Assembly (NCBI GenBank): GCA_024195265.1
Contig: JAJLRJ010000014.1
Location: 14,386,459 to 14,450,458 of the forward strand
Length of the DNA: 64,000 nt
Direction of reading: 5' to 3'
DNA from: Dendrophyllia cribrosa
Lineage: Eukaryota; Cnidaria; Anthozoa; Scleractinia; Dendrophylliidae
Positions 22,686-32,792 of this stretch are shown here, piece after piece (position 1 is the first letter of the stretch; every line of letters starts with the position of its first letter). The notes under the pieces were generated by a model that did no database searches, had not been told where the DNA came from, and worked only from the letters and a program-made list of their open reading frames with translations. A program made the position numbers and the translations under genes.

Positions 22686-22882
22686 ACATTTTCGGATCAG
22701 CCTGCTAGCAGTCCCTCTCTGGATAGTCGATGAGCAAATACGCGATCGGCGATCGACCGAGCGACGAGCGAGCGAAAGCAATGCGAACCCCAGTTTCCCC
22801 TCGGCTCGTTCGCTCGCTTCAGGGTCGCCGAGCTTAATGTTTTCGTGATCAACTCGCTCGCTTGATTAACTTAGGCTCCGTC

Positions 22883-22884
<2 letters not shown>

Positions 22885-22915
<31 letters not shown>

Positions 22916-23343
22916 GTACTCAACAAAGTTTTGCACGGGGATGCTCCGCCCCGAGGTCCAAACCCTTACCCTTTCATATACCGTTTTTGACAGAAAAGGT
23001 ACCCCTTTCATATACCTTTCATTGAAAATGGTACCTCTTTCAGAGTACCTTTCACTGAAAATGGTACCCCTTTCATATAGCCTTTACGTGCGTCTGTTTG
23101 ATATATTTTGAAAGGCCCTTTTTATAATACTTAAAAGGCAGTTTTCCCTACCTTTTTATGCTTCAACTCGTGTTTTCGCTACCATTTCCTATTCTTCGTG
23201 AAATCCCTACCCTTTCACATACTACAACTCGTGTAATCCCGACCCTTTCATATACCTCCAGCCTCAAAAAGGTACCTCTTTCGGGCGGAGCATCCCCGTA
23301 TAGGTATAGCCCATTATAGGGAGTACCCCCCCCCCCCCCCCCG
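22885..23343. mobile_element. Poly-G/poly-C element, GGGGATGCTCCGCCC subfamily, copy 1
   Basis: A G run of about 29 bases opens it and a C run closes it. Next to them lie GTACTCAACAAAGTTTTG and GGGAGTACCCC. The body is a degenerate array of TACCCTTTCATATACC-like units with inverted GATGCTCCGCCC/GGGCGGAGCATCC arms. Same subfamily as 26708-27116 and 63054-63530. No duplication found around this copy. Confidence 0.78.
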
Positions 23344-23807
23344 GGATTGGCAGTCGGCATTTTATAATCATTAATTTGCCTTAAGGCAAAACTCGTATGA
23401 AAATATTCAAATTTAAAACAAGGGTGGTAAATAAATCTACAGATCGGCGGATTTTGAAATAATTTTACCAGGATTTCGGATTCAGAGAAACATTTTAACG
23501 GATTTGTGGATCCTACCAACTGCAGCGGATATATAACGTTTCCCATTTTTATCTATTTATTTGTTGTTTTAGTCAAATTATAATCAATACATGTATTTCA
23601 GGCAGGGTTGTTCATTCAGCTGGAGCTGGTTTAAGTGGAGCCCTGTTTAAGAAAAACGTATTACAATATACAGAGACAAAGCTAAATAAAATTACAGATT
23701 GCAATAACTAATACAAATAAGACTGCGAGTAGACGTCTCTTTCTTTTCCGAATTCCTTTCTGCGGGCGAAGCGAGCGACGAGCCGCTAGAAACGCGGGCT
23801 TTTTGTT

Positions 23808-23877
23808 GTCTCCCACGAAGCCGTTATTTGTCTCATCATGCGTGACAAGACAAATAACGGCTGCGCGCGTGGGAGAC
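23808..23877. repeat. Hairpin GTCTCCCACG...CGTGGGAGAC
   Basis: Inverted repeat with arms containing GCCGTTATTTGTCT / AGACAAATAACGGC around a short loop. A small foldback unit; no function inferred. Confidence 0.7.
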
Positions 23878-23907
23878 TAGTCTTATTGCTCCTCCTTTTT
23901 TTGTAGG

Positions 23908-24058
23908 GTCGCAGCTCTTAGAAGCCTCTATTTTCATTGGCCTTGTAAAACACAGCTTCTATTGTTTTTAGGGTTAGGGTCCATTGTTGTGTTGTTTTTC
24001 CTATTGTTATCTCTAAGGGTGGCAAGCCAATGGTGTGAGACCTTCTAAGAGCTGCGAC
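23908..24058. mobile_element. MITE with GTCGCAGCTCTTAGAAG termini
   Basis: Perfect 17-base inverted ends (GTCGCAGCTCTTAGAAG / CTTCTAAGAGCTGCGAC) about 150 bases apart, with a further inner pair around CAATAG/CTATTG. Non-coding. Confidence 0.75.
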
Positions 24059-24382
24059 ATCACGCCTCTTTTCGGCCCTAATTTTCAGAATTGTAGCACA
24101 ATCGCTCACGACAACGATCCGGAACACAAAAGACCGACTGCTCGCAGTCTAAATACAAATAGATATGACTACATTTTGACTACTTTTTGGGCCTGAAGTT
24201 TGGCTGTTGCTTCTTATATATTTCGGATCTTGGATCTTAAAATAACCCTTAAAAGACCTGTTGTTAATTCTTTTGTTTTCGTCATAACCGAGATCACATA
24301 CTTTATGATCGGATTTGAGCATAAATTTCTGCGGCGACAGTCAAATCGGCGGATTTGATACCCCTATTTACCCCCCTCTAAA
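24059..24382. other. Upstream flank of LicD-B
   Basis: Contains the palindromic word GACTGCTCGCAGTC near 24135, otherwise AT-rich. No TGACGTCA site like that of LicD-A and -D was seen. Confidence 0.5.
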
Positions 24383-25276
24383 ATGAAATCACAATTCCGA
24401 AAGCGACAAAATATTGTAAACATGAACAGCCGGAAGGTAGCTGTATTTATTATAATTATTCTTGCGTTTGGCAGCGTTAGTTGGTTCAGTGTTTGGGAGA
24501 TCAATATCCCGGGAAGGGCTGTGAAAGATTCTGACTTTCAACCGATTCCGTACACAAGTTTAGGTCAGTGCAAGCGAAATTCCAGCGGCGAAATCGACTG
24601 TCCTGACATTCGCCACAAAGGAACAACGCAGCTTCGGCAAGCTCAACTTGTGCTTACAAGGATTTTACGAATCTTCGATCTCATAGCCAAAAAACACGGT
24701 GTAACATACTGGTTGTACAAGGGGACGTTGTTAGGCGCCGTGCGGCACAATGGACATGTTCCTTTTGACAATGATGTAGATGTCTGTATTCTTAAAGCAG
24801 GCTTTGAGAAGTTCGTCAAATACGGAGTGAACGAGCTACCCGGTGACATTTTTTTCCAAACGGAAGAAACGGACGTTAATTGGAAAAGTCCGTCTGGCAG
24901 TAACATGTTTGGAAAACTTCGCGACACACGAAGCTGTCTTAAAACTTGCCCCGGGGGATGCAAATTTAACGATGGATTAATGCTGGATTTTTTTATTGTG
25001 GAGACTGACTCCGTTGGCAATTTCGTCGAAGTGTTCACTTACACCAGTTGGTATTTACGTGCTTTGCGTAGGCTAATTTATGGTCCAATTGTGAGAAATC
25101 AGAGTGAAATTTTTCCGCTCACAGAATTGAATTTTGATGGTTTCCCATTTCCGGCTCCACGAGAATGGAGGAAAAATCTAGAGTCGTACTACGGAGATTT
25201 TATGACAGTTCCTGCAAATCAACCACTGGGACACATTATCACAGATCCACTTCATAGTTGTGATGAAATAAAATAA
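24383..25276 (+). CDS. LicD/fukutin-family transferase, type II membrane protein (LicD-B)
   Basis: Intronless, 297 codons from the first ATG. A second ATG at 24422 (residue 14) aligns with the LicD-C start and the bases around it (ATATTGTAAACATGAA) are shared with LicD-C, so 24422 may be the used start; both have A at -3. Residues 19-38 form the anchor (VAVFIIIILAFGSVSWFSVW). The LicD core has [17 protein letters not shown] (109-125) and DNDVD (129-133). Just after this motif the otherwise conserved [10 protein letters not shown] reads CILKAGFEKF, which might affect activity. Closest relative is LicD-C. The AATAAA hexamer starts four bases after the stop codon. Type II Golgi/ER location and glycan-phosphate transfer are inferred from the family. 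Confidence 0.92.
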   Translation: MKSQFRKRQNIVNMNSRKVAVFIIIILAFGSVSWFSVWEINIPGRAVKDSDFQPIPYTSLGQCKRNSSGEIDCPDIRHKGTTQLRQAQLVLTRILRIFDLIAKKHGVTYWLYKGTLLGAVRHNGHVPFDNDVDVCILKAGFEKFVKYGVNELPGDIFFQTEETDVNWKSPSGSNMFGKLRDTRSCLKTCPGGCKFNDGLMLDFFIVETDSVGNFVEVFTYTSWYLRALRRLIYGPIVRNQSEIFPLTELNFDGFPFPAPREWRKNLESYYGDFMTVPANQPLGHIITDPLHSCDEIK

Positions 25277-25279
25277 TTA

Positions 25280-25285
25280 AATAAA
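25280..25285 (+). terminator. AATAAA polyadenylation-type hexamer after LicD-B
   Basis: AATAAA lies four bases past the TAA stop, followed by a segment (GGACTGAAC) shared with the LicD-C 3' flank. Use as the real cleavage signal is not shown. Confidence 0.4.
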
Positions 25286-25897
25286 GAGCATTCCTGGACT
25301 GAACAGGGGGAAACATTAGAACGATTGCCTGAGTATATACCCCGCAAATCTTGATCACTTCATTTACATGTGTCGAAATACTTTGCAGAACGAGGCATAA
25401 CAGGAAACGAGATGCCGATAAGTTAATAATAAATAGAGTACCGAAGTGTGACGTCACACTTGTGAAATTATGGGATTTGATTAGATATTCGGAAAGGGCA
25501 TGACGAAAATAGCCTGTTCCAGGCGTTCAGTTTGTGGGGAGCGAAAGAAAAATCGGGCGCAGGAGAAAAAAACGAGGGGAGGCTGGGGAGAGAGGGCGTG
25601 ACCAATATCCGGGATATTGATTTCGCGTGACCATTATCCGCTCGCTAATGTTTTTTCGTTTCTCACTCGACGGACCAAGCTGGAAAAGAGAGACTGCTCG
25701 TAGTCTATGCGAATCCGAATACCCTAAATTTAATAAATCCGGAAACATTTATGAATCCGGAAAAATCTCCTCTAGTGTAAACGTAGTCTTAGAGTGATTA
25801 CAGTTAACTCGTGAAACACTATCTAACAATGAGTGTGTGATAGTCCAAATTAAACAAAAGAAAACAATGGAACTATTGTCTAATAGTGCTTACTATA
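25286..25897. other. Spacer downstream of LicD-B
   Basis: No gene seen. It holds GACTGCTCGTAGTC near 25690, related to the palindromic words at 24135 and to the Penelope-like tips. Confidence 0.5.
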
Positions 25898-26559
25898 AGG
25901 GCCTGTTTACGTAGTAGGGTTTCCCTACCTAGTAGAGTTTCCCTTCTCCTTTGTATTACACGGTTTCTTTTACATGCGTGGTAGGGCGCCCCTAGGGGTA
26001 GGGTTTCCCTACCTCTTGGGTAGGGAAACCCTACCTAGTAGGGCCAGGTTTTGTTCAGAAAAACCCATGTGAAAGGTCAAGATAGGGTTGTCCCTAGGGG
26101 TTAGGGGTATGTTTGTGTGTTCTCGTGTTACTGTCGCGCAAGCGCGTGACAATTTATAATCGAGCATGGCTTCTCGTGGGTATAAACCAGGCGAGTTTTT
26201 TTTTGTCAGTTTTTTTTTTTTATCAGATCGTCGCCATATTCTCCCTCGACAAACTTGTCTCCTTCGCACGTGCCTCAAGCGAGCTACAGCAATATCGTAT
26301 TGATTTGCTGCTTGTAGGCCAATTCTCTGCAGCCGACGTCTTTCACGGATTAAATAAGTAAACATTAAACCACATAACTGGAAAGCTGCCGCTAGACACG
26401 CCAAAGAAAGGACGATCGCATTTACCGCTACAACGTGTCTTCCCGCCATCTTGCTTAGCAACCACCCCCTTGAGTTAGCCCTCCCAGCTGGGGATAACAT
26501 TTCTCATGTGAACTGGCGCTGACTTCTAGGGGCACCCTTCTTTCATGTAAACAGGCCCT
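25898..26559. mobile_element. Inverted-repeat element AGGGCCTGTTTAC with internal coding frame
   Basis: Ends AGGGCCTGTTTACGT and (reversed) AGGGCCTGTTTACATG are inverted repeats. Multiple GTAGGGTTTCCCTACC words form inner hairpins near 25915-26045. The tips resemble those of the MITE at 1949-2219. A 163-codon minus-strand frame fills most of the interior. Target duplication is unclear. Confidence 0.65.
26009..26500 (-). CDS. Open frame in inverted-repeat element, possible 5' exon of transposase
   Basis: 163 codons; an internal ATG in good context (AAGATGGCGGGAAG) would start MAGRHVVAVNAIVLSLACLA, a hydrophobic stretch. It is followed by LRHVRRRQVCRGRIWRR, an arginine-rich segment of the kind found near the start of Harbinger/HARBI1-like transposases. 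The catalytic part is missing. It is either a deleted transposase or a chance frame; not firmly assigned. Confidence 0.3.
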   Translation of the reverse strand: MLSPAGRANSRGWLLSKMAGRHVVAVNAIVLSLACLAAAFQLCGLMFTYLIRERRRLQRIGLQAANQYDIAVARLRHVRRRQVCRGRIWRRSDKKKKLTKKNSPGLYPREAMLDYKLSRACATVTREHTNIPLTPRDNPILTFHMGFSEQNLALLGRVSLPKR

Positions 26560-26707
26560 AAATATTTCACGGGTTAACTGTAATCACTCTAATGAATATA
26601 TGTGTCTGTCTCATTTTGGAGTAGTTATCCGAGGTAGTAATTTCAATGTAATAAAATGTTAGACATTGGAAAATAAATGTCTTGGGAATCTTCATGCACG
26701 TTAGTTC

Positions 26708-27116
26708 CCCCCGGGCCGGGGTACTCAACAAGTTTTGTACGGGGATGCTCCGCCCCGAGGTCCAAACCCTTACCCTTTCATATACCGTTTTTGACAGAAA
26801 AGGTACCCCTTTCATATACCTTTCGTTGAAAATGGTACCCCTTTCATATAGCCTTTGCGTCCGTCTGTTTGATATATTTTGAAAGGCCCTTTTTCTAATA
26901 CTTAAATTGCAGTTTTCCCTACCTTTTTTATGCTTCAACTCGTGTTTTCGCTACCCTTTCCTATTCTTCGTGAAATCCCTACCCTTTCACATACTTTAAC
27001 TCGTGAAATCCCGACCCTTTCATATACCTCCATCCTCAAAAAGGTACCCCTTTCGGGCGGAGCATCCCTGTATAGCCCATTATAGGGAATACCCCCCCCG
27101 GGGGGGGGGGGGGGGG
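26708..27116. mobile_element. Poly-G/poly-C element with 7-bp target duplication, copy 2
   Basis: TTAGTTC at 26701-26707 and 27117-27123 flanks the element. Its left tip is CCCCCGGGCCGGGGTACTC, and its right tip is GGGAATACCCCCCCC followed by a G run. The body matches the copies at 22885-23343 and 63054-63530 (GGGGATGCTCCGCCCC, TTTCATATACC units). The duplication shows that the homopolymer ends belong to the mobile unit. Confidence 0.82.
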
Positions 27117-27734
27117 TTAGTTCACAGTGATCGCTTGATATGATTGATAGAGTGAGCAGTCTAACATAAGGCTGTGTTTTCACTAGGACAATTTTGACTA
27201 GATAAAGCCAGAAAAGTCCGAAAATACAGTGAAAACACTTCGTTTTGTGTTTAGCGAGTTAAAAATGCAGACTGTTTTCACAAGGAAAAACAAGGGATTA
27301 TCTTGCCTTTATTACCGGAAATTCATGCAGAGTTATACTACCTCGCGAGATGGTATAACTCGTCCTGATAAATACCGCAGCCAATCGCCTTGCGCGTAGT
27401 GACAGACGCCTGCCAAATGATATTATTTGCCAGACGCTCGCTTTGTGGTTCAGTGGTTCACTAACCAAAATTAAATCCATTGACCCCCAGGACATAAATA
27501 AATACCAGTTGCTTAGCTCTTACGAAAGACCCAAAACACGGCTCCTACTCGACTTTTATAGCGGTTAGCCATCTGGCATTCACCACACAGTCGAACCTCC
27601 ACTGAGTGACAACAACTGAGTGACAGCTGAGTGACAGCCTGGTTTGGTGCTGGTACGGGCGCAGACGTGTGATGTTTTGTGATAGCAGACGTTGATGGAT
27701 AAAATCTGTGACGTCCAGGCATGGGTCTAAATCC
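27117..27734. other. Spacer with a pogo-like tip fragment
   Basis: No gene. CAGTCGAACCTCCACTGAGTG near 27591 followed by repeated GAGTGACAG words looks like a solo end of a pogo-type element. Confidence 0.45.
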
Positions 27735-28203
27735 CGGGGGGGGGGGGGGGGGTACTCTGCAAATTTTTGGGTGGGGGTGTGCCGCTGGGACTCTGAGACC
27801 CTTAACCTATACTAGACCATTTTAGATGCATTTTGCAACCCTATTCTAGACCAAACACTGAAAAACCCTACCCTATCCTAGACCTATTCCAGACTCGCTA
27901 TTTTCCAGAAACTCGTTCACTATCACAGCTATTAGTTAACAGGGGTCAGCAAAAATGCCGAACTGCCCGCCGTACCGATTTTTAAATGCCATTTGGCAGC
28001 AAACCTTGTCTAGACTAAATTCTTCACGCAATTGATCAGTTTAGCGGAAAATGATACCCTATTCTAGACCAAAAATCACTGATAACTATACCCTATCCTA
28101 GACTAAACTGCCTGAAAACCCTACCCTTCACAGCGGCACATACCTATATAGCTCATATATGGGAGTACCCCTCCCCCCCCCCCCCCCCCCCCCCCCCCCC
28201 CTT
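27735..28203. mobile_element. Poly-G/poly-C element, CTAGACCA subfamily
   Basis: A G run at about 27737-27751 followed by GTACTCTGC opens it; CCATATATGAGC-type inverse text, GGGAGTACCCC and a C run to 28201 close it. The body consists of degenerate ACCCTATCCTAGACCA units. No target duplication found. Confidence 0.75.
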
Positions 28204-28401
28204 AGCTTGGCATGCCACCACCAGTGGCTGTGACATTCGGCACGGCATATGGGCTGTTCCCCCCCGGTTCGGATCGAAAGATGATTGGGAGCTATTTTGA
28301 AATTATAACTGGAACAATTGTAGCTCATGTGCTCGAGATTTCTCACTCTCCTCTTTCAGGAATGTCAAAACATCTTTGCTGTCATTAGTCTATACCCGTC
28401 T

Positions 28402-28641
28402 TCAACATATCGATTGTTTGACATCTGATACAAGTTCTTTGCTCTCCTTTTTCTTCTTTTTGGGCACTGCCTCCTTAACTGGGACAAATATATTCTTTGT
28501 AGGATCTTCATTTGTTGTGTCAAACAACTTTTCGTCATCACCGTTAGCGAATTTGGCTGAAGGCTCCGTTGCCAAATCAGGCTGGCACAAATCGCGTGTC
28601 TTGACCCGATGATTCGAAGAGACGATCAAACCACGCCCCAT
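28402..28641 (-). CDS. Candidate exon or small gene, unknown protein
   Basis: A 79-codon frame with mixed, non-repetitive composition and a basic tract (KEAVPKKKKKESKELV), ending in KQSIC and a stop. A possible 3' splice site (TTTCAG|G) lies 15 bases before the ATG and stays in frame, so this could be the last exon of a longer gene instead of a start. No family recognised; no upstream exon was found. Confidence 0.35.
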   Translation of the reverse strand: MGRGLIVSSNHRVKTRDLCQPDLATEPSAKFANGDDEKLFDTTNEDPTKNIFVPVKEAVPKKKKKESKELVSDVKQSIC

Positions 28642-30254
28642 GTTCTTTATTTTCCTGAAATCGCTTCACCCCAGTTGCGGTCTTCATAGTGAGTGCGCCT
28701 TTTTTGCACTCACCTACACTTTTTTTAAAATTTTGTTCATATCTGAGGGACAGTGAAAGGAGTGACTCTTCGATGCCCTGTCCCTCAGCTCGGGCAGCAT
28801 TTTCTCCTACACTTCCTCATTTTGTTGATTTTTGGTGTTAACAAAAATCAGCTTTCTCTTGTAATAATCATTGTTTATTATGATATCCACCATATTCTGG
28901 CTCCATTTACCTCTTGGGCCACGCTTCTTTTTCACCAGGTTAAGGGCCCATTATACCATCTTTTCAGGCCGTTGCTAGGGAAAAATCAGTTTGCTCTAGC
29001 TCGGCAAATTCTTGCTTATATTTGACCAAATTTGAACAGCAACCCTTAAGTACACCTGTGGTTCGGGTTGTGACGTCATCAGGCCACGCCCAATGTCACG
29101 TGACCCAAAACAGAAAAATGAGCGTAACTTCAGAAACTTACAGTTTTATAAAAAAAATTTTGCATCATTTGATTTTATACACCATTTAAAAAAACGTAAG
29201 CATGCGTTTTCTTTAAGGATGAAAAGTAAAAATAATATGAGGAAAAATGTGTTCTCAAAACCACGTTTTTGCGTCTTAATTTTTTGTTTTTTGATTTTTC
29301 GCAAAAAGCATGCTTACGTTTCACGAAAAATCTTTTATCTTTCGATTGAATTTGTTAAAAATAAATTAGCCTCTATTTGCGCCGAGTTAGGTTCGCGTTG
29401 TCTTTACAGGAAGTAGGTGGCCTGTTGTCAGCCTGGGCTTCCTGTGCTATAAATTGGAAACTGCCGATCTCTTGAAGTAAGACCTTCATTTCTTAGGATT
29501 TGTTGAGTATGGTTATCGTTTGTGAAGTAGGTTTCAACCTTCACTCGAAAAAGTTGCCTTTCTTTGCAGACAAGGAGAAACGAGTCATGCCTGTACCTGT
29601 CAGATCACAAGCCTTCGATCACTTCAGCAGGCATGGGTGAGCAGGAAAATGCCTTCAAATCCAAAACGTCCAAAGCATTGTTCTGGTAACACACGCATCT
29701 GTGGGACGGTTTCTCTTGAATTTGAAGAGCAGTATGGCACTTACATAAAAAAGAAAGAAACTTTTCTTTCTCTTTCTTTTTCAAATAACAGTCGACAATC
29801 TTAGGAGCAAAAAATATAATTACTAGATATCCTCCATCGACAATTTTTTTTCAATTTAGTTCTTATTATTTTCCCCCTTTAAAATAACAACAACGCCATT
29901 AGAGCAGTCCTATTTGTTTTATCAGAAGCCTATTAGTTTTGTGCTTCTAATTTTATCACATGCAATGTTTTTAAGTCATATACAGATCGAAACGGAAAAG
30001 ATGCAATGTTATTTTGTTTTGTTTGCACAAAATTATTCGCCGTTTAATTTGTTTTATGTGCAAACGGTTATCTCAGTTAAGTGGCCATTTTTGGCGGAAT
30101 AGCTCGAAAGAAATCAAACAGTTAAGAAGTACTCGATTATTATTAAAGTGGAAGGCAGAATAGGCGAAGTCAAAAGACTAAATTCCAAGGTTGAAGTCCG
30201 TGTTTTGAATAACAAGAAACCTTATGCAACACCAGCGCCGAATCCATCTAAATC
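28642..30254. other. Spacer, weak exon-like stretch and an inverted repeat
   Basis: An AACGTAAGCATGC / GCATGCTTACGTTT pair brackets 29203-29322. A short stretch at 29571-29636 has an acceptor-like TTTGCAG and a donor-like GGTGAGC and reads EKRVMPVPVRSQAFDHFSR, but nothing else supports an exon. Confidence 0.4.
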
Positions 30255-30359
30255 CAACCTCGTTCCCAGGACATTTCCCTTCGAGAGAGGGGCGGCGGGA
30301 AAAGAGGGTCTTTTCCCGCCGCCCCTCTCTCGAAGGGAAAAGCCCTGGGAACGACGTTG
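30255..30359. mobile_element. 105-bp hairpin element with 9-bp target duplication
   Basis: ATCTAAATC at 30246-30254 and 30360-30368 flanks a near-perfect palindrome beginning CAACCTCGTTCCCAGG and centred on GGCGGCGGGAAAAGAGGGTC. A related tip (CTCGTTCCCAGGG) occurs at 13070. No coding content; mutator-like by duplication length. Confidence 0.83.
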
Positions 30360-30368
30360 ATCTAAATC

Positions 30369-31272
30369 GATGCTTCAATTTGTTTTCATTCAATGAAAAT
30401 ATAAATCTAAAACGTAAACATCTTTTTTCAATAGGTACAACGCACTGTCTTACTTTTTTAATTTGAAGTTTTTTTTTTTCATTGACGTTTTTGCCTGAAG
30501 TTGCATCGTATCAACACACAATGACAATTTATCAGTAATCCCGCGGAATTCGCGCAGTTAATCTTTCACGGACGGAAAAACGTATGAGTAATAAAACTAA
30601 ACGAATTGAAAATAATTTTTTTTATTAATAATTTCCGTCAAACAAATTTGAACTCACTGTACTTCGTTCATTCACACTTCGTTGAAATCTGTACAACTTT
30701 GACGGCTTCTAAGTTTATACTAGAAATCCGCCCTGAGAAATACGTAAAACTGTAGCTACGAGAAAAACAAATGCGCTACGCTTCGCGTTGAAATTGCAAA
30801 AACTCGAGCACTTTTCTGCAAATGTTAACATCTTACTCACATGATGCTGGCTCCAGATATATCCTCTAACTTCTCAGTCCAGAATTCCTCGGCAGTTGAC
30901 CTGGTCAGCATTGACAAAAAGAAACGAAAAAACGGTACGAAGACTGAAGCAGTAGGAATAAACTTTCAGCAAATTCCGATATCTGTGAACTGATCAGTTG
31001 AGCGTTCTTACTCCTTCAGTTATTTCTACGTTTTGAATCAGCTTGAAAACCGTCCAAGACGAATCTTTCCAGAGAAAAATATCCAGCTTCAAATAAGTTT
31101 AAGTACTAACCAAGAATTCAGGAGTTGAACGAGACGAAGTTCAACAGTTTTGAATTTGTACGGTCTCTCGCGCGAAGCTGCCTGTCACTTTCACCGGAAG
31201 TAAAATTGTACTTGATTTAGCTCTGCATAGCAACCGCATTACCTAGCAACGGAATACTATACTTATGGGCCC
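30369..31272. other. Spacer, no gene recognised
   Basis: AT-rich, short frames only. Confidence 0.5.
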
Positions 31273-31276
31273 TTAA

Positions 31277-32262
31277 CCCATTCACTCCTGAGAATTTTTA
31301 CGTTTTTGAGCGATTTTCTGCATTCACACGCCCCATAGGATTTCGTGACTCCATATTTAAAGTTACCATTGAAAGTGCTGCTGTTCTAAAACACTGAAGG
31401 CTCGAGTTTACTGGAAACGTCATTGTGACGATCTCATTTTGCTTGGTTGATTTGCAATAAAGGGTCCAATATGAATTATCTACGATTTTTGGTAAGTTCA
31501 CAACCATTTTTCATCTTTAGTAGCTGCCTGATGAGCATCATTAAGCTTGGAGGTAGTTCAGAGTCCACTTCTCAATGAAGCGAGTTAGGTGTTGTACTTC
31601 GTTTACGAATTTGGCTCGTTGCTCGTTGAACTGGAAAAATGGCCGCCTGGAAACGAAGTGGCTTTGGGACTCGACTCTGGATGAATTTCTCGACCTACCC
31701 TGGCATATTTTGGAAGTTGCGACCACAGGAGAATACAACAAGCGCGAAATTTCGGCGGTGGGTCGGAGTGGCTGTGGACTTAGTATAAATATGAAATGTG
31801 TGCGGAAAGAATCGAGCGCTGTCAAAATTTTTGGCTTTTTCCCAGCATGCAGTGCGGTGGTGATATTGAAAATCGAGTCAAGGTCAGTATGCATTAGAAC
31901 AAGAGGCTAAAGCTCGGCCCGAGCAACGAATAAGAGCAAAAAAAATCACTGCTAAGCTAGGACTAGGACTGAATTTTGCTGTGAATGTTGACTTTTGGGT
32001 TTGCCATGATGATTTGAATAAAAAAAACTAAAGGCAAAAACGTGATTTTTGTTGTTTTTCTATGACGTTAAAAACGGTCATTTTTGTTATTGTCCAAATT
32101 CAAACGCTGATATTCTGCAAAAATCGCTGACTTTTTTGTGTTTATTGGGTATCTCAATTTGAGGGACTTTCTAGTCAATGCTCAGAACTGCTAGAAAGTT
32201 GCAATTTTTTAAAGCACTGGAGTATTGTACGGCCGGTTTTGGCCGGTGTAGGAGCGAATGGG
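31277..32262. mobile_element. TTAA-flanked element, copy 2 (inverted relative to 15262-16544)
   Basis: TTAA at 31273-31276 and 32263-32266 bounds tips CCCATTCACTCC and (reversed) CCCATTCGCTCC. The body is the inverse of the 15262-16544 copy without its LINE insertion, including ACGGCCGGTTTTGGCCGG near one end. Non-autonomous. Confidence 0.82.
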
Positions 32263-32343
32263 TTAAGCCCTGTCCTCTTGGTTCGACTCTTGAACTTCGT
32301 CTTGCTAATTTCATTTTGCATCTGCATTGAACTGAAACATTAA

Positions 32344-32788
32344 AGGGGCTATGTCGCGAGGATGGCGGGTGAGTACTGGGTACTAACAACTTGAAAAACG
32401 TCCGGTGGCTTTTTATCAAGTTGGCGGCCATTACTGTCGAATTCGCTGCAATCCGTTCCATCCCGTCGTATTGCGTGGAAGGATAGATCTCAAGTTTACA
32501 AATTAGTTACAGTATTTACTTGGCTAGATTTTTGTTAAATTATTTCTGCGATTTGTTAGTCGTACCTTCGAAAAATTTGATGTCTTCCAGTAGTGGTGGA
32601 AGTTTGGGAGGATTTTAAAAGCGAAATCGATCGTGTGTTTGTTTACCTCGCGTGGTTCGACACGAGTGCAAGCGCGATAAAACTTGCCGCGATCCGGGAG
32701 GGAACAATAGAAATTTGACATGTGTGACGTCAGGTGATGTCACATGACAGGAACTCATTGCGCAGACTCACCTTGCGACATAGCCCCT
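32344..32788. mobile_element. MITE AGGGGCTATGTCGC, copy 2, with TTAA duplication
   Basis: TTAA at 32340-32343 and 32789-32792 flanks inverted tips AGGGGCTATGTCGCGAGG / CCTTGCGACATAGCCCCT. The body is nearly the inverse of the copy at 42124-42568. It gives short frames on both strands that I do not regard as genes. Confidence 0.83.
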
Positions 32789-32792
32789 TTAA

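Larger units (their letters stand above)
18712..22713. mobile_element. Penelope-like composite element with inverted ends
   Basis: The left end GACTGCCAGCAGG...TCCGAAAATG and right end (reversed) GACTGCTAGCAGG...TCCGAAAATG are inverted repeats, each followed inward by a GAGTGCG heptamer array and an A-rich ATGGAGTG/ACTAAATGG block. Between them lie two head-to-head copies of a 1.15-kb segment (18841-19984, 20088-21235) and one decayed Penelope-type RT frame. Penelope-like elements often occur with inverted partial copies, which supports one composite unit. No GIY-YIG endonuclease was found. No clear target duplication was seen. Confidence 0.75.

Noticed and set aside
26100..26360. Plus-strand 82-codon frame at 26113-26361
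   Set aside because: Antisense to the longer frame in the same inverted-repeat element.
29571..29636. Short + exon with acceptor-like and donor-like edges
   Set aside because: Only 66 bases, no partner exons and no family match.
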